DNA from: an uncultured Flavobacteriales bacterium
GTDB lineage: Bacteria; Bacteroidota; Bacteroidia; Flavobacteriales; Crocinitomicaceae
Direction of reading: 5' to 3'
Assembly: GCA_946479285.1 (NCBI GenBank)
Contig: CAMLFH010000008.1
Span: forward strand, 62,001 to 126,000
DNA: 64,000 nt
Shown piece after piece: positions 18,000 to 27,594 of the stretch. Positions within the stretch are counted from its first letter, which is position 1. Each line of letters begins with the position of its first letter. Both the position numbers and the translations under genes were made by a program. A model generated the notes under the pieces. That model did no database searches and had not been told where the DNA came from. It saw only the letters and a list, made by a program, of their open reading frames with translations.

Positions 18000-20849
18000 A
18001 TGAAGATAATTTCTACCTGTCTTGTTCTATTGCTCAGCGGATTTGCTTTTTCCCAATTCAATAGAACGTTTCTGCATTCCAATATTTCAGGAATTGCAGC
18101 AACTTTTACGAACTACAGTTACATCGATGCCCAGAACAAAGTAAATCTGGTCAGTTTAACCGGTGTTGGATCCGGACAAGCACACTTTACCAGGCAGCTG
18201 ATTTCTGCTCTTGGAGATTTGGAAACCTTTGATGAGCAATCGTATCCGGTAGACGTTCCCGGAGCTAATCAGACTAACTTATTGCTATCTGTTGTGGAGC
18301 AGGGAAACGAGTTGTATTATGTATTTGGAACCGGTACATCAGCTTCATTTAGATTGAATTGGCTGAAAATCAACAAAAATACCGGAGCTTTGATTAGTAC
18401 ATTAACCAGTGGTGCTGATTACCGCTTAGCATACTTCGAATCGAAATTAGTGGGAAATGAATTGGTTACTTATATGGTGAAAAATACCGGTGGTTTAGTG
18501 CGCGTAGCCTTAAATATCGGAACTTTCACTGCTCCAACAGAAGAAGTAGCAAGCGCTTCTATTACAGCAACTGCTACTTTTGCAAATACGATGTCTTCCG
18601 GTTTCAAAAACGGGAATCTGTTTGTAATTAACGGAGTTGAAAAAGTAGTTATTGGTGCTGGGGTTACCAATGCCATGATCATTACACGAACAGCTCCCAA
18701 TACGTATTCAACAGTGAATACCGGGATTACTACGCAACGTTCAGTTAGTTCTTTTTTGGTTAATCCAATCAACATAGCTATCACAAACGGAATCAATTTG
18801 GAAATCTATGATCAGACTGGGGTAATGCTTCTAAGCAATACCTTTAGCGGACCTGCTAATTCGATCGCAAGCCAGGTTGAATATGTGAATAACCGGTTCC
18901 ATGTTTATTATAAATATACCAATTCCAACCAGGGGATTTTCTTTTTGAACGATCAGAATTTCCAGGTTCTGGATTCAGTATTCACAGAAAAAACAATTTA
19001 CCATATTCATAAAAACACCACTGGTTTCTTGATTGATGGATGTGATGTAACTAAAGGGTTAACAATCGATTTGGATGGAAATCCGGAAGTCGGCAGACCA
19101 GCTTATTGCGAATTTTATAAAACAATGCCTCGTTTGGCACACGATGAATATGCAACGTCAATCCAGGCCGGAAATACGATGAAAGCATCCATTGGTTTGG
19201 GAACAAAGGTAATTACCAGTCCTAACGGGTTGGCTGGTGTATCTTATGATAAACGTTCTGCATGTTACAATTTAACAGAAAAGTTCGTAGGATTTAATGG
19301 AGCTGTAGAGATGGTTGAAAATGCCGCGTCGAATTTCAATGAGCAATACAGCGAACTTCCGGGTCCACATACCACAAGCAGCTTGTATGACGAAGTGTTG
19401 GAATCAAAATACAACCGTCCGTACCATGTAAGTAAGCAAATGATCGAAGATCACATTGATTCCCTGCAATTTGGATCTGCAAACTACATTCCTGTATGGG
19501 CAATTAGAAACTGGCCCGCACACGGAAATACTGCTTTAGGACAAGCTGCAGATTTGGCTCCTTTCGTGGATGTGAATTCAAACGGAACTTACGAGCCGCT
19601 TATGGGAGATTATCCGAGTATCTATGGAGACGACTGTGTTTTCAGTATTACACATTACCGGGCGAACGGGAACACGAACAAAGCGATGGAAATTCACAGC
19701 TACGTTTACACGCAGGCTTGTGATACTTCAGATGCTTTTGATAATGTACTGATGCGTAAAGTGCAGGTATATTCTCGTGGTGCAGAATTAGACGAGTTAT
19801 ACTTCGGAGGGATGTTTGACGGCGATTTAGGAAATTACAACGATGATTATATTGGAACACATGTTGAACTTGGAATGATTTACAACTACAATGGAGATCT
19901 AATGGACGAGCCAAATGCAGGCAGACCAGGATTCAACGATACACTTCCTGCACAGGGTGTTATGGTATTGAAAGGATTTAAGCAGGCAAATGATGGTCTG
20001 GATAATGAAATTGGTATTATGCCCGGAGAATCTGTAAATGGTTACGGATACGATGACGGAATTACGGATAACGAATACACCGGTTTGTATGGATCAGCTA
20101 TATTCACAGGTTCAAATGCTCCTGCGGGTCAAACTGATCCCAACAATTCGACTCAATTGGTTAACTACCTGAATGGTTACTGGCAATTTGGTGATCAAAT
20201 TTTCTTTGGCGGAACAGGATTTCCCGGTGGGCCATGCGTTACATCAATCCCATCAAATTACATGTATCCCGGAGATTCAGATCCATTGGATTTTGCGACA
20301 GTGGGTATTGATCCTGGATTTGAATGGTCGGAATTGGAGCCATGCGGACCTGGTTCAACTGCAAATCCGGCAGGTGATCGTCGTGGGATTTATTCTTTTG
20401 GAAAGACAGCATTGGGGAATGGAGATATGGTTGAATTGGATTATGCTTATTTAATCAAGCGCCAATCAGCTCCAACAACAGCTGTTTTAGATCCTGTAAA
20501 TGAATTGTTTGCGAAAGCGGCTGATGTTCGCAGTTCGTTCTTAAGTAATGACGGACCTTGTGGTATTAACTTCGACCCGATTGAAGAAAATTTGAGTGTA
20601 GAAGAAAATGTTGTTGCCGATTTGTTCTCAGTTTACCCGAACCCTACAACAGGTTCTATCCGAATCAACGGAATTTCAGAAAATGGAGGAACAATTCATG
20701 TTTTTGATATGAATGGAAAATTGCTTCAAACAGTTTCAGATTACAAAACGATGCAGGAGCTTGATCTGAGCAATTTACAAGGAAATTTATTCATCTTGCA
20801 AATAACAGACGGATCGAAATCTTCGCAAAAGAGAGTTGTGAAGTATTGA
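18000..20849 (+). CDS. Large secreted protein with type IX secretion C-terminal sorting domain
   Basis: 949 residues. Signal peptide MKIISTCLVLLLSGFAFSQ. The last 75 residues form a type A T9SS sorting domain: SVYPNPTTGSIRI, then FDMNGKLLQ, ending KRVVKY. The protein is therefore exported through the outer membrane by the type IX system and anchored or released at the surface. The 850-residue body has beta-rich sequence in the first 370 residues and then a region with many Asp/Asn/Gly loops (DVNSNGTYEP, GDYPSIYGDD) that look calcium-binding. No catalytic family recognised. Confidence 0.88.
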   Translation: MKIISTCLVLLLSGFAFSQFNRTFLHSNISGIAATFTNYSYIDAQNKVNLVSLTGVGSGQAHFTRQLISALGDLETFDEQSYPVDVPGANQTNLLLSVVEQGNELYYVFGTGTSASFRLNWLKINKNTGALISTLTSGADYRLAYFESKLVGNELVTYMVKNTGGLVRVALNIGTFTAPTEEVASASITATATFANTMSSGFKNGNLFVINGVEKVVIGAGVTNAMIITRTAPNTYSTVNTGITTQRSVSSFLVNPINIAITNGINLEIYDQTGVMLLSNTFSGPANSIASQVEYVNNRFHVYYKYTNSNQGIFFLNDQNFQVLDSVFTEKTIYHIHKNTTGFLIDGCDVTKGLTIDLDGNPEVGRPAYCEFYKTMPRLAHDEYATSIQAGNTMKASIGLGTKVITSPNGLAGVSYDKRSACYNLTEKFVGFNGAVEMVENAASNFNEQYSELPGPHTTSSLYDEVLESKYNRPYHVSKQMIEDHIDSLQFGSANYIPVWAIRNWPAHGNTALGQAADLAPFVDVNSNGTYEPLMGDYPSIYGDDCVFSITHYRANGNTNKAMEIHSYVYTQACDTSDAFDNVLMRKVQVYSRGAELDELYFGGMFDGDLGNYNDDYIGTHVELGMIYNYNGDLMDEPNAGRPGFNDTLPAQGVMVLKGFKQANDGLDNEIGIMPGESVNGYGYDDGITDNEYTGLYGSAIFTGSNAPAGQTDPNNSTQLVNYLNGYWQFGDQIFFGGTGFPGGPCVTSIPSNYMYPGDSDPLDFATVGIDPGFEWSELEPCGPGSTANPAGDRRGIYSFGKTALGNGDMVELDYAYLIKRQSAPTTAVLDPVNELFAKAADVRSSFLSNDGPCGINFDPIEENLSVEENVVADLFSVYPNPTTGSIRINGISENGGTIHVFDMNGKLLQTVSDYKTMQELDLSNLQGNLFILQITDGSKSSQKRVVKY

Positions 20850-20871
20850 TGATAAGGTGACTGAATGCTTG

Positions 20872-20905
20872 CGCTGAAGCTTATGCTTACGCCGTAGCTT
20901 CAGCG
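20872..20905. repeat. Inverted repeat related to the 25.5 kb element
   Basis: Arms CGCTGAAGCT (20872-20881) and AGCTTCAGCG (20896-20905) flank 14 bases that include ATGCTTACGC. The motifs GCTGAAGCTT, ATGCTTACGC and TAGGCGCAC recur at 25543-25573, so the two intergenic regions share a repeat. Confidence 0.65.
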
Positions 20906-20947
20906 TAGGCGCACAGCACAGGCGCAGCGAGGTCGAAGTAACCTTCT

Positions 20948-20980
20948 AAAAGCCATTCATCTCCGGTGAATGGCTTTTTT
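20948..20980. terminator. Intrinsic terminator after the T9SS cargo gene
   Basis: AAAAGCCATTCA pairs with TGAATGGCTTTT around a seven-base loop and ends in TTTTTT. Symmetric A and T runs would allow function in both directions. Confidence 0.88.
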
Positions 20981-21115
20981 ATTTCTCCGGTTCATACATT
21001 TTCCTGGAAATCCTGGCGTAAAATTCTTCTTGGCCTTTCTGTTAAGAGCAAGCACTTTTTTTGAAAAGCAGGACAGATTAATGTTTACCATTTCCAAAAA
21101 AGGACATGGATAAAT

Positions 21116-21601
21116 ATGAGGATATTTGGTTTGATACTGCTTTATTTCGGATTGTCTTTTGCTGCAAGCTCTCAAAAGCCTTTCAATTTTTCGGACACCA
21201 TTTTTATTCAGGGTCAAAAACATGAGTTGAGGCAGGTCCGATATGCTTTGGGAGGTCATAATCAACTGATAACAGATAGTTTGACTTTGCTTGAACTCGA
21301 CAGTGTTGTGCAGTTTTTGGAAAAGAATGAGCATCTTTCCGTTGAGGTCGGAGTTCACACAGATAACCGTGGATCAGATACCATGAATGTAAAAATCACT
21401 CAATTCCGTTCGGAATATGTGAGGAATTATTTGATTTTGCGAGGAATTGCTTCGTCCAGAGTTATTGCTAAAGGATATGGGGAAAGCCAATTGATTGTGC
21501 TGGAAACGGAAACGAACAAATATAGAACAACAGATAAAATCAAGTACGAAACATTACATCAAAGAAATCGCAGGACAGAGTTGACAATTATTGGACTATA
21601 A
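21116..21601 (+). CDS. Small periplasmic OmpA-like domain protein
   Basis: 161 residues with a signal peptide (MRIFGLILLYFGLSFAASSQ) and an OmpA-C-like domain over residues about 55-160. The family pattern of a beta strand with HTDNRGS, then NVKITQFRSEYVRNYL, then GYGES and RNRRTEL is visible. OmpA-like domains bind peptidoglycan diaminopimelate. No transmembrane barrel is attached, so it may be a minimal cell-wall-binding protein. Confidence 0.8.
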   Translation: MRIFGLILLYFGLSFAASSQKPFNFSDTIFIQGQKHELRQVRYALGGHNQLITDSLTLLELDSVVQFLEKNEHLSVEVGVHTDNRGSDTMNVKITQFRSEYVRNYLILRGIASSRVIAKGYGESQLIVLETETNKYRTTDKIKYETLHQRNRRTELTIIGL

Positions 21602-21610
21602 TCAGGAGCT

Positions 21611-22717
21611 CTAATTCGGAATTACCACAGTGGGTTTTCCAAGCTGGTACAAGAATGAAAAATGTGAATTAACTGCTCCTGCGAAGGTTTTGTTTTCCAG
21701 GTAAGGAACTCCGAATTCTTCAGCCGTTTCTTTTACAATTTTCGCAATTTCCGGGTAATGAACATGTGAAATATAAGGGAATAAATGGTGTTCCACCTGG
21801 AAATTCAGTCCGCCTACATACCAGGAAACAATTTTGCTCTTGCGGGCAAAATTAGCGGTCGTTTCCAATTGATGAATTGCCCAGTCGTTTTCAATAACTC
21901 CTTCTTCATTTGGGAGCGGGTGGGTGGTTCCTTCAACAGTATGGGCCAATTGAAAAACCAATGCAAGAATAAAACCTGCAATGGCTTGCATAAGCAAGAA
22001 TCCTAAAATCGTTGTTCCTAATGGCAAACCGATAATCGCAATGGGTAAATAAAGAGCTGTAAAGAAATAGATTGCCTTCATAGAGACAATTTGGATGATC
22101 TTGCGCCAATTACTCTTCTTTTCCTCACAAAATGTCTGGTGCTTCCGGTACTGGATGAATTGAACAAAATCCTTTAGTGTCACCCAATACAAGGTTAAGA
22201 TCGAATAGAAGAAAACGACATAAATGAATTGAAAGCGGTGATAGGACTTGCGTTTGGAATGCGGGCAAAAACGCATCAGCAATTTGTCATCAATGTCTTC
22301 ATCCATGTTTGCAACGTTCGTATAAGTATGATGCAATACATTGTGCTGCATTTTCCAGTTGCAGACAGAACCTCCCAACAAGTTGAGCGTATGTCCCATG
22401 AAATAATTCAATGTTTTATTTTTCGAGAACGCTCCGTGATTGGCATCGTGCATCACGCTCATTCCAATTCCTGCTAAAGCAAAACCCATAACTGCCCACA
22501 ATAAAAGCGGGGCATATGCCGGAAGCTGAAGGGTGAGGAGTAAAATAAAGGGAGTAACATAAACGGACAGAAGAACGAATGCTTTGAGATATAGCCGGGT
22601 GTTTCCTTGTTTTTTTATTTTGTTTCCGCTGAAGTATCCGTCGACGCGCTTTTTTAGTGTTGGAAAGAAGTGCTCAAGGTCTTTCTTCTTCCACTTCACT
22701 GAACCTATTTCGCTCAT
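21611..22717 (-). CDS. Membrane fatty acid desaturase, acyl-CoA/linoleoyl-type
   Basis: 368-residue integral membrane diiron enzyme that inserts double bonds in acyl chains. Three histidine boxes are present: HDANH (residues 90-94), HNVLHH (125-130) and QVEHH near residue 308, the last with Q in place of the first H as in front-end (delta-5/6-like) and DesA3-like desaturases. Four main hydrophobic helices surround them. There is no fused cytochrome b5 domain. Convergent with the OmpA-like gene, nine bases apart. Confidence 0.9.
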   Translation of the reverse strand: MSEIGSVKWKKKDLEHFFPTLKKRVDGYFSGNKIKKQGNTRLYLKAFVLLSVYVTPFILLLTLQLPAYAPLLLWAVMGFALAGIGMSVMHDANHGAFSKNKTLNYFMGHTLNLLGGSVCNWKMQHNVLHHTYTNVANMDEDIDDKLLMRFCPHSKRKSYHRFQFIYVVFFYSILTLYWVTLKDFVQFIQYRKHQTFCEEKKSNWRKIIQIVSMKAIYFFTALYLPIAIIGLPLGTTILGFLLMQAIAGFILALVFQLAHTVEGTTHPLPNEEGVIENDWAIHQLETTANFARKSKIVSWYVGGLNFQVEHHLFPYISHVHYPEIAKIVKETAEEFGVPYLENKTFAGAVNSHFSFLYQLGKPTVVIPN

Positions 22718-23058
22718 TCAATTAAGTTAGGAGCACAAGATAGACATTAAAACCAGCTTCAGACCATTTATTTGTCTTCTTTTGACTAATACCTTAGTTT
22801 TAACGATTGAAACAAACCGTCTGGAATTGTAACTATCAGCTTTTCAAAGCTTTATTTAGTAGTGTTAGCTGTTGAAACCGCTTTAAGAACAGAATCTCCA
22901 ATTAGCAATTCGTAATTGAGTATTCAGAGTTACCATGTCAATTCGTCAGGAAATTGCCTTTGGCACAGCGCTTGACAATTCACGTCGTCTGCCTGTTTTT
23001 GAGACTTTCTCTTCCATGAGAACAAGAACAGTGACATTTTGACGTTAAATACACATAC
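22718..23058. other. Intergenic region before lon
   Basis: 341 bases between divergent genes with no supported coding sequence. The only structure seen is an AATTCG-type tract at 22900-22920 (CAATTCGTAATTG). I could not pick a convincing TAnnTTTG promoter for lon, nor a heat-shock inverted repeat. Confidence 0.6.
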
Positions 23059-25476
23059 ATGAAAGATACATTCGACCATACAATTATAGTTTCATCGGAA
23101 GAAGATGCAGAATTTTTGCCTTTGATGTCGCAAGACGACGAAGACAATATGAACAAAGAAATTTTCCCGGAAGACCTGCCTATTTTGCCTTTGCGAAATA
23201 ACGTGCTTTTCCCGGGAGTGATGATCCCGATTACCATTGGCCGCGATAAATCCCTGCGCTTATTGCAGGATGCGAACATGGGCAAGAAAATAATCGGAGT
23301 GGTGGCGCAAATCGACCAGGAAGAAGAAAGTCCGGAATTCAATGATTTACACCGCGTTGGAACAGTTGCCCAAATCGTGCGTTTGCTGAAAATGCCCGAC
23401 GGAACGTCAACAGTTATTATCCAGGGAAAAAGACGTTTCGAGATTACGGAACCTTTCCAGACTGAGCCGTACATGCGTGCGAAAGTGAATTTCCTTTCGG
23501 AGATTTTACCGGAAAAAGACGATCATGAAATGGATCTGTTATTCCGTAATGTAAAAGAATTGGCGCTCCAAATTATTAAAGACAGCCCAAATATTCCTTC
23601 CGAAGCTGCATTTGCAATCGGGAATATTGAATCTCCAACCTTCATGGTGAATTTCATTTCATCGAATATGAATGCCGATGTGAAGAAAAAACAAGAGTTG
23701 TTGGAAGAGTTGGATTTCCGCAAGCGGGCACGTTTGGTTGTGGAGCACCTGACTCTGGAATCGCAGTTGCTTGAAATGCGAAATGAGATCCAATCGAAAG
23801 TCCGGCATGACATGGACCGTCAGCAGCGTGAATATTTCCTGCATCAGCAAATTCGTACCATCCAGGACGAGTTGGGAGATAATCCACAGGAGCAGGATGT
23901 GAAAGGACTGGAAGACCGTGCAGCTAAAAAGTTGTGGACGAAAGAAGTTTCGAAATTATTCTACAAAGAACTGGCTAAACTGCAGCGCATGAATCCGCAG
24001 GGAGCCGAATATACCGTTCAGTTAAATTACCTGGATACTTTATTGGACCTGCCGTGGAATGAATATTCTACCGATAACCTGGATCTGAAAAGAGCTGCAA
24101 AAATTTTGGAGAGAGATCATTTCGGATTGGAAAAAGTGAAAGAACGCATTCTCGAATACCTGGCTGTTCTGAAACTGAAAGGCGACATGAAATCTCCGAT
24201 CTTATGTTTCTACGGACCACCGGGAGTTGGTAAAACTTCCCTGGGGAAATCAGTTGCTGAAGCTTTGGGCCGCAAATACGTGCGCATGTCCCTGGGTGGT
24301 GTTCACGACGAAGCTGAAATTCGCGGTCACCGAAAAACCTACATTGGCGCAATGCCCGGACGTGTGATGCAGCACCTGAAAAAAGCAGGTTCTGCCAATC
24401 CGGTATTTGTATTGGATGAGATCGATAAATTGGGAAGAAGCAATCATGGAGATCCTTCTTCAGCTTTGCTGGAAGTTCTTGATCCGGAACAAAATGCAGC
24501 TTTCTATGATAATTACGTAGAAACAGAATTTGACCTTTCCAAAGTGATGTTCATCGCTACGGCAAATAGTTTATCTACCGTTCAGGGACCTTTGTTGGAC
24601 AGAATGGAAATTATCGAAGTAAACGGCTACACGATCGAAGAGAAAATCGAGATCGCGAAAAAGCACTTGCTTCCAAAACAATTGGAAGCACACGGAATTT
24701 CTAAGAAAGATTTAAGTGTTGACCGCAAAACCCTGGAACGCATCGTTGAGAATTACACCAATGAATCGGGAGTGCGTGGTTTGGATAAAAAACTGGCAAA
24801 ACTGGCTCGTCACCGTGCGAAACAAGTGGCTTTGGAAGAGAAATTCTCAGAAAAAATCGATATCGAAGAATTGACAATCATTCTTGGAGCTGGTCGCGAG
24901 AAAACAAAATACGACAATAACGATGTACCGGGAGTGGTAACCGGTTTGGCCTGGACAAGTGTCGGCGGTGATATTTTATTCATCGAATCGTCTTTAACGA
25001 AAGGGAAAGGGAAATTGACTTTGACCGGAAACCTGGGAGATGTGATGAAAGAATCCGCGGTGATTGCTTTGGAGTTCCTGAAAGCCCACAGCGACTGGCT
25101 GGATTTGGAACAAGATGTGTTTGATGAGAAAAATGTTCATATTCACGTTCCGGAAGGAGCAACTCCGAAAGACGGCCCAAGTGCCGGAATCACGATGCTG
25201 ACTTCCCTGGCTAGTTCCTTTTCGGGCAGAAAAGTGAAAAAGAACCTGGCAATGACCGGAGAAATCACCCTGCGTGGAGAAGTGCTTCCAGTTGGTGGAA
25301 TCAAGGAGAAAATTTTGGCAGCAAAACGCGCCAATATCAAAGAAATCATTTTGTGTGAACGCAACCGAAAAGACGTGGAAGAAATCACAGCTGACTATGT
25401 CAAAGGATTGAAATTCCATTACGTGAAGAAAATGAAAGAGGTCATTGATTTGGCCTTGGAGAAAAAAGGAAAATAA
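23059..25476 (+). CDS. lon: ATP-dependent Lon protease
   Basis: Cytosolic AAA+ serine protease of 805 residues, full length for bacterial Lon. Order: N-terminal substrate-binding domain (about 40-235), helical linker, AAA+ module with Walker A GPPGVGKT near residue 386 and Walker B FVLDEIDK, sensor regions, then the protease domain with catalytic S708 in KDGPSAG and the dyad lysine in the segment GGIKEKILAAKR. An N-terminal extension of about 35 acidic residues precedes the usual start. Followed by a strong terminator, so monocistronic. Confidence 0.97.
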   Translation: MKDTFDHTIIVSSEEDAEFLPLMSQDDEDNMNKEIFPEDLPILPLRNNVLFPGVMIPITIGRDKSLRLLQDANMGKKIIGVVAQIDQEEESPEFNDLHRVGTVAQIVRLLKMPDGTSTVIIQGKRRFEITEPFQTEPYMRAKVNFLSEILPEKDDHEMDLLFRNVKELALQIIKDSPNIPSEAAFAIGNIESPTFMVNFISSNMNADVKKKQELLEELDFRKRARLVVEHLTLESQLLEMRNEIQSKVRHDMDRQQREYFLHQQIRTIQDELGDNPQEQDVKGLEDRAAKKLWTKEVSKLFYKELAKLQRMNPQGAEYTVQLNYLDTLLDLPWNEYSTDNLDLKRAAKILERDHFGLEKVKERILEYLAVLKLKGDMKSPILCFYGPPGVGKTSLGKSVAEALGRKYVRMSLGGVHDEAEIRGHRKTYIGAMPGRVMQHLKKAGSANPVFVLDEIDKLGRSNHGDPSSALLEVLDPEQNAAFYDNYVETEFDLSKVMFIATANSLSTVQGPLLDRMEIIEVNGYTIEEKIEIAKKHLLPKQLEAHGISKKDLSVDRKTLERIVENYTNESGVRGLDKKLAKLARHRAKQVALEEKFSEKIDIEELTIILGAGREKTKYDNNDVPGVVTGLAWTSVGGDILFIESSLTKGKGKLTLTGNLGDVMKESAVIALEFLKAHSDWLDLEQDVFDEKNVHIHVPEGATPKDGPSAGITMLTSLASSFSGRKVKKNLAMTGEITLRGEVLPVGGIKEKILAAKRANIKEIILCERNRKDVEEITADYVKGLKFHYVKKMKEVIDLALEKKGK

Positions 25477-25480
25477 GAGA

Positions 25481-25511
25481 ATGGCTCGTCAATCGACGAG
25501 CCATTTTTTTT
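25481..25511 (+). terminator. Intrinsic terminator after lon
   Basis: ATGGCTCGTC and GACGAGCCAT form a perfect ten-base-pair stem with a four-base loop, followed by eight T residues. Confidence 0.93.
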
Positions 25512-25512
25512 A

Positions 25513-25665
25513 CCACAGATACACAGATTTTTTGCTCGGCTAATGCTTACGCTGAAGCTTCAGCATAGGCGCACCGCACTCGCTTTTTTTTGGAACAGAA
25601 ATTATTGTAAGCTTCACACAGAAGAGGCGACTGGTAAGCGCCTCCAAATATTTGTGTATCTGTGG
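25513..25665. repeat. 153-base intergenic element with 13-base terminal inverted repeats
   Basis: CCACAGATACACA at 25513-25525 is repeated inverted at 25653-25665. Inside lies the perfect palindrome GCTGAAGCTTCAGC (25551-25564) and sequence shared with the repeat near 20.9 kb. No coding potential. The layout resembles a miniature inverted-repeat element, but no flanking target duplication is evident. Confidence 0.55.
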
Positions 25666-25708
25666 GAATTATATTTGCACTAATTTACATTCATTGACGC
25701 GTGGTTAA

Positions 25709-25730
25709 AACAAAGAAATCCATCTTTGTT
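25709..25730 (+). promoter_or_regulatory. Hairpin just upstream of the S41-like gene
   Basis: AACAAAGA and TCTTTGTT are perfect inverted arms around six bases, ending 14 bases before the ATG. The right arm overlaps CATCTTTG, a weak -7-like sequence, so it could be an operator or a leader hairpin. Confidence 0.35.
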
Positions 25731-25744
25731 CCAAACCAAATCCC

Positions 25745-27481
25745 ATGTCAATAACACTGCGAAATTTATCTTTAGTTGTTCTCATCTGCATCTGCACAAT
25801 CTCGTGCGGAGTTAGTACTAAAAATTCGGTGAATCCTTCTCCAATCCGAAAAGAATCGGTGGTAGAAAAGATGAAGGAGCTGGATGCTTCTCCTGTAGAA
25901 GAACGTATCGCATGGTATCACAAACTCAAAAAGGAATATCCGGATACCTACGATTTCCGGAATGAAACAGAATTGACTTTATACGGTTATGCCTTACTTT
26001 GGTCGGGAAAAACTACTGAGTCTATTGCGATCTTCCGGTTGCTTGCTGCCGAATTCCCGGAGTCGTCAAATGTTTACGATTGTTTGGGTGATGCTTACCT
26101 GGCGCATGCGGATAGTACTCAAGCCTTGGAGAATTACCAAATCTCCCTAAAAATGGATCCGGAGAACTTTCATGCGGAAGACCAAATCCAGTTGATCCGT
26201 TTTCCAAAAACCAGTTTCCCGACTTCTCAGGAAAAGTTCGCTAAAATCTTCACCGCCGAAGAATACAAAACTGATTTGGATGAATTGGGACAGCTGTTAC
26301 TTAAGATCCATCCCAACGCACTCAAGTTTATTTCAAAAGAAGCATTCCTGGAAGTCATTGAAGCGAAGAAAGCATTGATTACTGATCAAACGACTTACAG
26401 TGAATTTACCTGGCATTGCAGTGAAATTGTTGCAAGTGTTCATTGTTCACATACTTCCGGCGGATTTTACTACGAGAATGAAATGCTGCCGGCTGGTTTC
26501 CGCTTCCCGCTGCAAACGCATTTGGTTGATGGGCGTTTATACGTAATTGATCCGCTTAGTAATGCTGACAAAGTCAAAGTAAAGGATGAAATTACACAGA
26601 TTAACGGAATATCTGTTTCGAAACTCATTACATTGATTTACCCGCATATTTCTACGCAGGGGTTCATTCAAACTACCAAACGTCATGTTTTCAACTGGTG
26701 GTCAACCGGAATGATTGCCTATGCGCTCGACCTTCCTCAAAAATATACAGTTACTATTGCCGGAAAGGACAAGCCCATCGAATTAAATTCCATTGAATCG
26801 TTCACAGCACCTTATGACGATCCACTGCACCAATGCCGCGGACTTTGCCTGGATGTTCGGGAAGATAAAACGGCTGTGCTGACCATTGAGTCCTTCAATT
26901 ATTACCCCTGGAGTAATCTGGCCGAATTTGAGCAGTTTATGGACAATTCCTTTAAAGAAATCCGGCAGAAAGGGGTGAAAGATTTGATTATCGATGTGCG
27001 TTATAATTTTGGAGGATCATCAGAATCGAGTATTTATTTACTGAAATATCTCGCTAAAAAATCATTTGTTTATTACTCGAGATCTGAATTCAAAGGAAAA
27101 ACCCAGCCTTTATATGGAGAAAATGAAATTCGTCCGTTTAAGAATCGGTATGAAGGCCGGCTTTGGTTTCTGATCGACGGAGTGGGGAACTCCACAACCG
27201 GACATTTTATGTCGCTGGTCAAAGACTGGAAGCTCGGAACTATTGTGGGAGAAGAATTGGGTTCCAACCAGTTCTGTTCAGCCGGACAAAAGATCTGCAG
27301 GCTCAAAAACACCAAAATGCTTGTTTTCATAGCGGATAACACCCATGAATCTTCGGCGACCTCGCTCCCGGATGAAACAGGAGTTTTACCGGATTACTAC
27401 GTTAGCCAAAGCATAGCAGATTATTTTGAAAGAAGGGATGTGGTGAAAGAATACGTTTTCGATCTGATCCGAAAGAAGTGA
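25745..27481 (+). CDS. Lipoprotein with TPR repeats and a diverged S41 peptidase domain
   Basis: 578 residues. The signal sequence ends in a lipobox (TISC, C21), so it is lipid-anchored in the envelope. Residues about 50-140 carry TPR-like helices (LYGYALLWSGKTTESIAIFR). Residues about 165-575 resemble the C-terminal processing peptidase (S41) fold: a PDZ-like piece (VKVKDEITQINGISVSKL), the strand DLIIDVRYNFGGSSESS and the segment GVGNSTTGHF where S41 enzymes have their catalytic Ser. The canonical Ser-Ala-Ser-x-Glu is not clear, so activity is doubtful. Similar Bacteroidota proteins are annotated only as S41-like. Confidence 0.75.
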   Translation: MSITLRNLSLVVLICICTISCGVSTKNSVNPSPIRKESVVEKMKELDASPVEERIAWYHKLKKEYPDTYDFRNETELTLYGYALLWSGKTTESIAIFRLLAAEFPESSNVYDCLGDAYLAHADSTQALENYQISLKMDPENFHAEDQIQLIRFPKTSFPTSQEKFAKIFTAEEYKTDLDELGQLLLKIHPNALKFISKEAFLEVIEAKKALITDQTTYSEFTWHCSEIVASVHCSHTSGGFYYENEMLPAGFRFPLQTHLVDGRLYVIDPLSNADKVKVKDEITQINGISVSKLITLIYPHISTQGFIQTTKRHVFNWWSTGMIAYALDLPQKYTVTIAGKDKPIELNSIESFTAPYDDPLHQCRGLCLDVREDKTAVLTIESFNYYPWSNLAEFEQFMDNSFKEIRQKGVKDLIIDVRYNFGGSSESSIYLLKYLAKKSFVYYSRSEFKGKTQPLYGENEIRPFKNRYEGRLWFLIDGVGNSTTGHFMSLVKDWKLGTIVGEELGSNQFCSAGQKICRLKNTKMLVFIADNTHESSATSLPDETGVLPDYYVSQSIADYFERRDVVKEYVFDLIRKK

Positions 27482-27490
27482 GTAAAAATA

Positions 27491-27520
27491 AAGAGACTGC
27501 TTTCGCAAGTCTCCTTATTT
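27491..27520. terminator. Bidirectional hairpin between convergent genes
   Basis: AGAGACT and AGTCTCC pair around a nine-base loop (GCTTTCGCA), with A-rich sequence on the left and TTATTT on the right. It fits a weak terminator serving both converging genes. Confidence 0.55.
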
Positions 27521-27594
27521 GATTTAGGTGTAGGTAGAAATCGGTGTCTAGGCGCTGTAACGCTTTCTTATCAGGGGTTTCAGTTTTTTCTCTT

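Noticed and set aside
25513..25665. Insertion sequence or integrated element
   Set aside because: There is no transposase, and no target-site duplication was seen; kept only as a repeat.
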